Positions 18,996-26,958 of a DNA stretch of 33,121 nucleotides are shown one piece after another (position 1 is the first letter of the stretch; every line of letters starts with the position of its first letter). A program made the translations under genes and the position numbers. The DNA comes from Alphaproteobacteria bacterium (GTDB lineage: Bacteria; Pseudomonadota; Alphaproteobacteria; Rickettsiales; UBA3002). The stretch spans positions 1 to 33,121 of the forward strand of contig JAUIBB010000005.1 in NCBI GenBank assembly GCA_030427685.1. Direction: 5' to 3'. The notes below the pieces were generated by a model. It saw nothing but the letters and a program-made list of their open reading frames with translations, searched no databases and was not told the origin of the DNA.

Positions 18996-19643
18996 ATGGT
19001 TACTCTAGCGCCCAGTGATTGCTCTCTCTGCCCACGGCTTGTTGCATTCCGTGAGGCAAATTGCGTGGCGCACCCATCGTTTTATAATGGTGCGGTGCCT
19101 TCGTTCGGATCGCTGGATGCGCAGCTGCTGGTGGTGGGGCTCGCTCCAGGGCTAAAAGGGGCGAATGCAACCGGCCGCCCCTTCACTGGCGATTATGCCG
19201 GGCTGGTGCTCTACGAGGCGCTGGCAAAAACAGGGTTTGCGCAAGGCAACTATCAGGCGCGTCCAGACGATGGGTTTACCTTGGTGAATACGCGGATTAC
19301 CAATGCAGTGCGATGCGTTCCCCCGGCGAACAAGCCCACCCCGCAGGAAGAAAAGACCTGCAACCAGTTCCTGATTCGCGAGCTGGCTGCTATGCCACGG
19401 CTAAAGGTCATTCTTTCCCTCGGGGCAACCTCGCATAACGCCGTGCTGCGTACCCTGAAAGTGAAGGCCAAAGACTATCCATTTGGCCATGATCGGCTGC
19501 ATCAGGTGAAGAGCCCCGTCTGGAGTGGGTTACTGGTCGATAGTTACCACACCTCGCGCTATAACATCCAAACCCGGCGGTTGACGCAGGCAATGTTCGA
19601 CGCTGTGGTGGCACGCATTCGCGAGCAGCTAGCCGCCAACTAA
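18996..19643 (+). CDS. Uracil-DNA glycosylase, family 5 (UDGb)-like, Fe-S
   Basis: MVTLAPSDCSLCPRLVAFRE...LLVVGLAPGLKGANATGRPFTGDYAG...NTRITNAVRCVPPANKPTPQEEKTCNQFL. Cys pattern and GLAP...GANxTGRPFTGD motif. The ORF track start at 18927 is GTG; ATG at 18996 is plausible. Confidence 0.88.
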   Translation: MVTLAPSDCSLCPRLVAFREANCVAHPSFYNGAVPSFGSLDAQLLVVGLAPGLKGANATGRPFTGDYAGLVLYEALAKTGFAQGNYQARPDDGFTLVNTRITNAVRCVPPANKPTPQEEKTCNQFLIRELAAMPRLKVILSLGATSHNAVLRTLKVKAKDYPFGHDRLHQVKSPVWSGLLVDSYHTSRYNIQTRRLTQAMFDAVVARIREQLAAN

Positions 19644-19645
19644 AC

Positions 19646-20299
19646 TTAAAAGATGTTTTTGATGCTATCCAGCAGGCCGGGTGAATAGCCAAGGCCGCAG
19701 GCAGGGGTAGCATTCGGTTTCAGCTTGCACCAGGTTCCATTTCCCTGCTCGCAGGCAATGCCGGTGATGGTTTGCTCGATCGTGTGCACCTTGAGAACTT
19801 CGCTGAAATGACGGCAATGCACGCCGCTATTGTTGGTAAACACATCGCCCGCGCGGAGCGCTCCATTGATGTTATTGCTTGCCCAGCGATGCACCTCATC
19901 TTTGCCTAGATGGCTCATCGCCCAATAATAGTGCTGGCTGTAGGCACTGCGCTCGGCATCGTTCATGCTGGCATAAAGATCCGTAGCAAAGGCGCTATCG
20001 CCATCTTCACGTTTGAGTACGGGCTCGATCACTACGGCTGGCTGTGCCCCCCCCTGCAACGTGGTGGCCGGAGCAGGAGTAAGCTGAGGAAGACGGGCTG
20101 TTGTATCGCGCAATACGCCGTAAACCAGCACTATAATTACCAGCAGCGCACACAGGAAAATATTGCGTGTTAGTAGTCGAATCACAATACGTACGGGCAG
20201 CAGCACAAGGTTCAACGCTAGCCGCAACAGCCGAATTGGCAGAAAAAGAAGCGCAAAAGCCAGACCAATCAGGCTGGCAATAATAGAAAAAAGAATCAT
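19646..20299 (-). CDS. Hypothetical membrane-anchored protein with RT0821/Lpp0805-like surface-antigen C-terminus
   Basis: Hydrophobic N-terminus, then GALRAGDVFTNNSGVHCRHFSEVLKVHTIEQTITGIACEQGNGTWCKL, which resembles the C/R-F...G...AC...GxW pattern of surface-antigen-like proteins. Confidence 0.6.
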   Translation of the reverse strand: MILFSIIASLIGLAFALLFLPIRLLRLALNLVLLPVRIVIRLLTRNIFLCALLVIIVLVYGVLRDTTARLPQLTPAPATTLQGGAQPAVVIEPVLKREDGDSAFATDLYASMNDAERSAYSQHYYWAMSHLGKDEVHRWASNNINGALRAGDVFTNNSGVHCRHFSEVLKVHTIEQTITGIACEQGNGTWCKLKPNATPACGLGYSPGLLDSIKNIF

Positions 20300-20343
20300 G
20301 CCCCAAGGTTAGCAAAGCAGGGACATTGTGGGTAGCGAATTTG

Positions 20344-21342
20344 TTATACCTGCAAAAACCCGACGCGCTTCATGACTTCCTGGTGGATCGGCGTGGCTAC
20401 GGCGCGCGCCTTTTCGGCCCCCTGCCTCAGGATGCCATCAAGATAGGCGCTATCATCCATCAATGCACGCATCTGGGCGGTGATGGGGGAGAGCTTCTCG
20501 ACGGCCAGATCTGCGAGGTCAGACTTAAAGCGCGAGGTCTGGGCGCTTGCATATTGCGCAGCCACGGCATCGATGGAGGTATCTGCCAGCGCCGCGTAAA
20601 TGGTGATGAGGTTGGCGACCTCGGGCCGCTGCTCGCTATCGTAGCTGACGCCCTCGATCGAGTCTGAGGTGGCTTTACGGATTTTTTTGGCAATGGTGTC
20701 GGCATCATCCGTCAGGGTAATACGTGAATAGTCTGATGGGTCGGATTTGCTCATTTTCTTTTTGCCATCGCGCAGTGACATCACGCGGGTTGCTTCACCC
20801 AGGATCAACGGCTCGGGCAGTGGAAAAAAGTCTTCGCCATAGGCTCGGTTGAATGCCCCCGCGATGTCGCGCGCGAGCTCAAGATGCTGCTTTTGGTCTT
20901 CCCCTACAGGCACATGGGTCGCGTGGTAACCAAGGATATCTGCAGCCATAAGCACCGGGTAAGAATAGAGGCCCAGCAAGGCACCTTCCTTATTTTTTCC
21001 GGCCTTGTCTTTAAACTGGGTCATGCGGCTCAGCCAGCCGAGCGGTGTATGGCAGGACAGGATCCACGCCAGTTCAGAATGCATGCTGACTGCAGATTGT
21101 GGAAAAATAACCGACTTTGCGGGATCAATGCCGCACGCAATATAGGCTGCTGCCGTTTCCCGCGTTTGGCTGGTGAGCGCTGCGGGCGCTTGCGGGGTTG
21201 CAATGGCATGCAGGTCGGCCAGCATGAAGAAACATTCATGCGTGTCCTGCATCGGCACCCAATTGCGGATTGCGCCCAGATAGTTACCTAAATGCGGGTC
21301 GCCCGTCGTGCGGACACCGGATAAAATGCGAGGCTTGGCCAT
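20344..21342 (-). CDS. trpS: Tryptophanyl-tRNA synthetase
   Basis: RILSGVRTTGDPHLGNYLGAIRNWV, YPVLMAADILGYHATHVPVGEDQKQHLELARDIA, KKKMSKSDPSDYSRI. Confidence 0.97.
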   Translation of the reverse strand: MAKPRILSGVRTTGDPHLGNYLGAIRNWVPMQDTHECFFMLADLHAIATPQAPAALTSQTRETAAAYIACGIDPAKSVIFPQSAVSMHSELAWILSCHTPLGWLSRMTQFKDKAGKNKEGALLGLYSYPVLMAADILGYHATHVPVGEDQKQHLELARDIAGAFNRAYGEDFFPLPEPLILGEATRVMSLRDGKKKMSKSDPSDYSRITLTDDADTIAKKIRKATSDSIEGVSYDSEQRPEVANLITIYAALADTSIDAVAAQYASAQTSRFKSDLADLAVEKLSPITAQMRALMDDSAYLDGILRQGAEKARAVATPIHQEVMKRVGFLQV

Positions 21343-21509
21343 GAAATGCTCCCTTTGCGCCGGTTTTAGCGAGCACCGGACCGCTTGTCACGCATTGTTG
21401 TAAGCCCTTGTTGCGCTGCGGTAAAGGCCGATAATTTCATGGAACTGTCATATTTCGGGCCGCAGGGTTTGTTAGAATAAACAGTCAATAAAAAGAAGAT
21501 GATGCAGGA

Positions 21510-22943
21510 ATGCAAAACGAGACAGCTCCATCGCCTGTCGGGATGACGCCCGTACCGGCCAGCCACAGCGAAGCGGAAACTACCCGCGCGCCAGAGCGCA
21601 CAGCTGCGCCTGCGCCAACCCAACAGCCAACGCCTGCTGCACCTGAAACGAAGTCGCCCGGCCCCGTCGCCAAATGGCTGGGCCGTAACCGCTGGTTCAC
21701 CAAGGAGCCGGTGAGCTATCTGGGCTATCAGGCGTTTCGCTCGACCATGGCGACGATCCCCTACGGCTTCGGCATGGCGACGGTGCTGCACCTGATGGGC
21801 ATGCTTGGCGTCAAAGGCCAGCGCATGGGGCTGACGGAAAAGGGCATCGAGGCGTTTAACAAAGGTGGCATCGGCGCGGTGGTCGAGGGGATCGGTGCGA
21901 TTAACGACGTCAAGTTTATCCCGGAACTGCACAAGGCCGGACGCGCCGGTGAGGTAGGTCGCAACATCATGCGGCTGGCCAATTCGCCGCTGACGCCTGC
22001 CTTACAGACCGCTGTTTCCTTTACCATGTTCCGGTTTGTCGGCGGTCTCGTGAAGACCGTTCGCGACAAGGTGATGAACGATAAAAACACGCCCGACGAT
22101 ACCCACCGCGAAGTGGCAAACGCCGGAAACACGATTAAAGAAACCGCCAAGAAAAACTGGAAGGCCGAGTATACCGGAACGGTCTGGGCCGCCTTAACCC
22201 TTGGCTTTATGAATGCGTTGTTCAAGCCGTCTGAACCTTATGCGCGTAAAGTGCTGGCCGAGGGCGGTGCAGAAAAAACCGTCGATGCGGTAAAACGCGT
22301 CTTGGGAAAATCTTCCAAGCTACTCCAGAACTGCGCGCTATGGGCTGTTTCCTATAGCGCCTTCTTCGAGGTGGATGAGCGGATACAAAAAGACGTCAAG
22401 CTGCGCGAGGGAACATGGAAAGGGCACAGCAACAGCCTGTTGCCCAAACCCGACGTAACCGTTGGTACCCCACCTAAGAAAGATGAAAACGGCAAGCCGC
22501 TGCCCGAAGACCAGCAGGCACCGAAGCCCAAATACGCCGCGTTTACCGAGGATCCGAGTATTGGCCGCGTGGTCTTCCGTCGCCTGCTGCCGGTTGCGGT
22601 GGGGATCAGCGCCTACGCGGCGCTCAAGCGCGTAGGCTATGTCATGGCCGGCGGGTCGATGCAGCCGGTGACCGACGCCGTGATGAAAAAAGGACTGGCA
22701 GAAAATATCAAACATTGGGGAACGAACGCATGGCGCGAGGGTGCCGCGACCGCCACCTTCTTTGCGCTCTGGATGACGGCGGACACCTGGGGCGTGATGT
22801 ACGATAAATTCTTCAACCATCTGCAAAACAAAGACAACGCCAAGCCGCTGAATGAGCATCAGCAACAAAAATATGAAGACCTGCTAACTCGCGTAAACGC
22901 CAAAGAGCAACAGGTCGGCCGTGGCGCTGCCGCGACTTCCTAG
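21510..22943 (+). CDS. Uncharacterised protein, Pro/Ala-rich N-terminus and amphipathic/hydrophobic helical body
   Basis: Long ORF (477 aa) with no overlapping gene and GC-rich codon usage; ATG preceded by a purine-rich stretch (aaaagaagatgatgcagga). I recognise no family. Confidence 0.8.
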   Translation: MQNETAPSPVGMTPVPASHSEAETTRAPERTAAPAPTQQPTPAAPETKSPGPVAKWLGRNRWFTKEPVSYLGYQAFRSTMATIPYGFGMATVLHLMGMLGVKGQRMGLTEKGIEAFNKGGIGAVVEGIGAINDVKFIPELHKAGRAGEVGRNIMRLANSPLTPALQTAVSFTMFRFVGGLVKTVRDKVMNDKNTPDDTHREVANAGNTIKETAKKNWKAEYTGTVWAALTLGFMNALFKPSEPYARKVLAEGGAEKTVDAVKRVLGKSSKLLQNCALWAVSYSAFFEVDERIQKDVKLREGTWKGHSNSLLPKPDVTVGTPPKKDENGKPLPEDQQAPKPKYAAFTEDPSIGRVVFRRLLPVAVGISAYAALKRVGYVMAGGSMQPVTDAVMKKGLAENIKHWGTNAWREGAATATFFALWMTADTWGVMYDKFFNHLQNKDNAKPLNEHQQQKYEDLLTRVNAKEQQVGRGAAATS

Positions 22944-22964
22944 ACAATCCCGTCATCTGGCGGT

Positions 22965-23978
22965 ATGACACCGCGCATGAGCTATACTCCGTTGGATTTA
23001 CCCGTTCGTCCCCGCCGCTTGCGCCGTGCGCCATGGCTGCGCGCGCTGGTCGCTGAAACCACGCTACGTGCGGAAGATTTGATCTGGCCGCTGTTCGTGC
23101 AGGAAGGCGAGGGGCTGGTGACGCCCGTCGACGGCCTGCCGGGCGTGAACCGCCTGAGCATTGACGCGCTGGTAGATGCTGCGCGCGAGGCGGCGGCATT
23201 GGGCATCCCGGCCATCGCGCTGTTTCCGGTTACGCCGCCGGAAAAGAAAACCGACGATGGGCGCGAAGCCCTCAACGCCGACAACCTCGTCTGCCGTGCG
23301 ATCCGCGCGGTGAAGCAGGCGGTGCCGGAAATCGGCATCGTGGCCGATGTCGCGCTCGACCCCTACACCACCCACGGCCATGACGGCGTGCTGGGTGCGG
23401 ATGGCGACGTGGCGAACGACACAACCGTGGCCGTGCTGTGCAAGCAGGCGGTGACGCTGGCGCAGGCAGGCTGCGATATCGTCGCGCCATCGGACATGAT
23501 GGACGGGCGGGTGGGCGAAATCCGCACCGCGCTGGATGACGCGGGGCATGAGCAGATTGCGATTCTTTCCTACGCGGCGAAATATGCCTCGGCGTTTTAT
23601 GGCCCGTTCCGCGCGGCGGTGGGGTCGAAGAACAACCTCGGCAAGGCCGATAAACGCACCTATCAAATGAACCCTGCCAACCGGATTGAAGCCGTGCGCG
23701 AAGCATCGCTCGACCTCGCGGAGGGGGCGGATATGCTGATGGTCAAACCGGCGACGCTTTATCTCGATATCATTTCGGACGTAGCACAGGCAAGCGACGT
23801 GCCGGTATTCGCCTACCATGTCAGCGGTGAATACGCGATGCTCAAAGCCGCTGTGGCTGCCGGAATGCTGGAAGAAAAGTCCGCCACGCTCGAGACCCTG
23901 CTGGCGATCAAGCGCGCCGGGGCGAGCGCAATCCTAACCTACGCTGCGCGTGACGTGGCACAATGGTTGAAGGAATAA
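22965..23978 (+). CDS. hemB: Delta-aminolevulinic acid dehydratase (porphobilinogen synthase)
   Basis: RPRRLRRAPWLRALVAETTLRAEDLIWPLFVQEGEG, DVALDPYTTHGHDGVL, VAPSDMMDGRVGEIR, DKRTYQMNPAN, MLMVKPATLYLDII, VSGEYAML. The start may be ATG 22965 or 22977. Confidence 0.98.
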   Translation: MTPRMSYTPLDLPVRPRRLRRAPWLRALVAETTLRAEDLIWPLFVQEGEGLVTPVDGLPGVNRLSIDALVDAAREAAALGIPAIALFPVTPPEKKTDDGREALNADNLVCRAIRAVKQAVPEIGIVADVALDPYTTHGHDGVLGADGDVANDTTVAVLCKQAVTLAQAGCDIVAPSDMMDGRVGEIRTALDDAGHEQIAILSYAAKYASAFYGPFRAAVGSKNNLGKADKRTYQMNPANRIEAVREASLDLAEGADMLMVKPATLYLDIISDVAQASDVPVFAYHVSGEYAMLKAAVAAGMLEEKSATLETLLAIKRAGASAILTYAARDVAQWLKE

Positions 23979-23995
23979 GGCCTTATAAGTGACGG

Positions 23996-25039
23996 CTATT
24001 TAGGCGAGTATGCATCTACAATGATGAGGCCGTTGATAATGCGCTCCTTTGCGGTGGAGACTTCATCAATCAAGCTTTCGGAGATAAGTGACCGGTTGTT
24101 CTCATCCACGGCATAGTCCAGCGCACCCTCTTTGATCCCAAGATACTTGATGCCCGGATTCCAGGTGTGGTCATGACTGCGCTTGAGCGAGTCATAGATG
24201 GCCACATCCACACGCTTAACCAGAGAAGTCAGCACACGCCCCGGATAAATACCGTTTTGGTTGCTGTCGATCCCGATCGCAAATTTATGGGTATCGTTTG
24301 CAGCTTTAAGGACGCCAAGGCTTGAGCCGCCTGCGGCCGCAAAAATTACATCCGCCCCCTCCTTGTATTGCTGCATCGCCAGTTTGTAGGCTTTTTTGGG
24401 GTTGTTCCATGCATCGACGGTGCCACCGATCATGGCCGTGCTGATGTGGGCACTGGGGTTGGCATAGCGTACCCCCTGCGCATACCCGGCAGCAAAATTT
24501 CGGATGAGTGGACTATCTAGGCCCCCAATGAAGCCAACATGATCGTCCGTCGCGGTTTTTCCGGCAATAAGGCCTACGAGAAATGCGCCTTCATTATCTT
24601 TAAACAGGATCGACTGCACATTCGGTAGGATAGGGGGCACCAGCCCGTCGATCACAGTGAATTGGGTATCAGGATAGCGTCCTGCAAGTTCGAGCACGGG
24701 CACAACATTTTGTGATCCAAGCGCAATAATTGGGTTCGCACCACTTTCGGCAATACGTTTGATCGCAGCCGTCAGGTTCTCGTTACCACGCATGCGATGT
24801 TCAGTGACGGTGATACCAAAGTCACGCTTGACCTTTTCGATCCCGATACGCGCAGATTCAATAAAGGCGCCATCACTTTTGTTGGCGCCTGCTTTAGTCG
24901 TATTGCCGGTCAGGGAGTAGATAATGGCGGGTTTAAAGGGAGGGGGAGCCTCTTTCCCCTGTGCCAGAGCCAATGTGCCGCTGGTTGTATAGAGCGCCAG
25001 AGACAGCAGGGCAATACGGATGCGCGCGCACAAATGCAT
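23996..25039 (-). CDS. BMP family (basic membrane protein / Med-like) substrate-binding protein
   Basis: Signal peptide, then KPAIIYSLTGNTTKAGANKSDGAFIESARIGIEKVKRDFG...TQFTVIDG...SILFKDNEGAFLVGLIAGKTATDDHVGFIGGLDSPLIRNFAAGYAQGVRYANP. Confidence 0.92.
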   Translation of the reverse strand: MHLCARIRIALLSLALYTTSGTLALAQGKEAPPPFKPAIIYSLTGNTTKAGANKSDGAFIESARIGIEKVKRDFGITVTEHRMRGNENLTAAIKRIAESGANPIIALGSQNVVPVLELAGRYPDTQFTVIDGLVPPILPNVQSILFKDNEGAFLVGLIAGKTATDDHVGFIGGLDSPLIRNFAAGYAQGVRYANPSAHISTAMIGGTVDAWNNPKKAYKLAMQQYKEGADVIFAAAGGSSLGVLKAANDTHKFAIGIDSNQNGIYPGRVLTSLVKRVDVAIYDSLKRSHDHTWNPGIKYLGIKEGALDYAVDENNRSLISESLIDEVSTAKERIINGLIIVDAYSPK

Positions 25040-25140
25040 GGTGTGAGCCTTCCTGCGAACTGCTTCTTGAAGGGGCGCTCGCTTTATGAGAGGTTAGCCG
25101 GAGGAATATACCATAACCCCTACATATAATAGAAGCAAAT

Positions 25141-26949
25141 ATGGCAACCACATCCTCCACACTTCATCTGCAGCGGCTTGAACAGGCAATCCACTCGGCC
25201 GGGCTAGACCTTTACCTTGTACCAATGGTGGATGAGTTTCAGGGCGAATATATACCAGACTATGCCGCACGGCTTCCATATGTGACTGGCTTCACCGGGT
25301 CGGCCGGGCTAGGGGCGTTCTGGGCAACGCCTTCAAATGAAAAGCGGCATCGGCTGTTTGTGGATGGGCGATACACCTTGCAAGCAGCCAAGGAAGTAGA
25401 CAGTGCGCAAGTCACCACCATTAACAGTGGCAATGTCAGCTTCTCGCAGTGGCTGGAAGGGCTGGCAGAAAAGACGCTGCGTATAGGCATTGACCCATGG
25501 TTGCTGACGGTGCGGCAATACACACAATGGAAAAAGCTTGCGACCAAGGCAAAGATCACGTGGGTGACTACACGCCCGAATCTGGTTGATGAAGTCTGGC
25601 CGTCGCAGCCTGCACCGCCAGAAGGCATGGTGATGCTGCACCCGATAGAGTGCAGTGGTCAAACTTATGCAGAAAAACGCAGTGCGTTGCTTGACGCAAT
25701 GAAACGCCGTCGTGCTGAGGCGCTGGTGCTGACATTGCCAGATGCCATCAACTGGTTGCTCAATCTACGGGGCGCCGATATTCCTTATAACCCGCTGATG
25801 CTGGGCTACCTCTTGCTGAAAAAAAGCGGCGAGGCGGTGCTCTATACTTATAGCCACCCGTGGAGTGATGCGGTCTCGGCCTACCTGTCCGAGCATCAGG
25901 TGGTTTGTTTGCCGATCGCGGATATTTTTGCCGAAAATCCTCCCCAACTCTCAGACAAAGCACGTGTGATGATGGATCCTTCCAGCACGCCCTATGGCTG
26001 GCAGATGCTGGCAGAAAAAGCAGGCTGGGACGTCATTGCTGAGGATGATCCCACACAGCTTGCTAAAGCCATCAAGAATGATGTGGAGCTTGCAGGCATT
26101 CGCGATGCGCATCAGCGCGATGGGTTGGCGCTGACCCGGTTTCTCTGTTGGTTCGACCAGCAGGTAGCAGAGCGAAGGATTCCCGATGAGTTGCAGGTGG
26201 TCGCAACATTAGAAAAATTCCGGGCGCAGGATAGCGATTATCGGGGGGCAAGCTTTGCCACCATCGCGGGGTCGGGTGCACATGGCGCTATTATCCATTA
26301 CCGTGCCGATGCGACGAGCAATCGTACGGCAAAGTCAGGCGAGCTGCTGCTACTTGATTCTGGTGGGCAATATCCCGGAGGCACAACAGATGTAACGCGT
26401 ACCATTGCTATCGGCGCGCCTTCGCACACGATGAAAGAGCACTTTACCCGAGTGCTGAAGGGGCATATCGCACTGGCACGCGCGCATTTTCCGGAAGGAA
26501 CGTCCGGGGTGCAGCTCGATGTGCTGGCACGACAGTATCTCTGGGCGGCGGGGCTCGATTTTGACCATGGCACCGGCCATGGTGTTGGTGCCTATCTCTG
26601 CGTGCACGAAGGGCCGCAGCGTATCAGTAAGCGCGGCAGTGATGTTGCGCTGGTGCCGGGGATGATCCTCTCCAACGAGCCGGGCTATTACGCTGAAGGC
26701 CGCTACGGCATTCGTATTGAAAGCCTGCTGGTGGTCGTTGCCGATGAATCTGCAAGCGAGCGCGTCATGCATCGCTTTGAGACCCTGACGCTGGCACCAA
26801 TTGACATGCGCCTGATCGACATCAGCATGCTAACCAGTGACGAGCGCAACTGGCTCAATCACTACCATCGCCGCGTCTATGATTGCCATGCGCGGAATCT
26901 CGCTGCCGAGGAAAAGAACTGGCTGGTGCAGGCAACGCGCGCTGTCTAG
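25141..26949 (+). CDS. Xaa-Pro aminopeptidase (M24B family)
   Basis: LYLVPMVDEFQGEYIPDYAARLPYVTGFTGSAG, LLLLDSGGQYPGGTTDVTRT, FDHGTGHGVGAYLCVHEGPQRIS, ILSNEPGYYAEGRYGIRIESL. Confidence 0.96.
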   Translation: MATTSSTLHLQRLEQAIHSAGLDLYLVPMVDEFQGEYIPDYAARLPYVTGFTGSAGLGAFWATPSNEKRHRLFVDGRYTLQAAKEVDSAQVTTINSGNVSFSQWLEGLAEKTLRIGIDPWLLTVRQYTQWKKLATKAKITWVTTRPNLVDEVWPSQPAPPEGMVMLHPIECSGQTYAEKRSALLDAMKRRRAEALVLTLPDAINWLLNLRGADIPYNPLMLGYLLLKKSGEAVLYTYSHPWSDAVSAYLSEHQVVCLPIADIFAENPPQLSDKARVMMDPSSTPYGWQMLAEKAGWDVIAEDDPTQLAKAIKNDVELAGIRDAHQRDGLALTRFLCWFDQQVAERRIPDELQVVATLEKFRAQDSDYRGASFATIAGSGAHGAIIHYRADATSNRTAKSGELLLLDSGGQYPGGTTDVTRTIAIGAPSHTMKEHFTRVLKGHIALARAHFPEGTSGVQLDVLARQYLWAAGLDFDHGTGHGVGAYLCVHEGPQRISKRGSDVALVPGMILSNEPGYYAEGRYGIRIESLLVVVADESASERVMHRFETLTLAPIDMRLIDISMLTSDERNWLNHYHRRVYDCHARNLAAEEKNWLVQATRAV

Positions 26950-26958
26950 TATGGCGGG

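Noticed and set aside
23975-23986. 12-bp perfect palindrome ATAAGGCCTTAT between convergent hemB and the BMP gene
   Set aside because: Short, and no second copy or T-tract; insufficient to call a terminator or a binding site.
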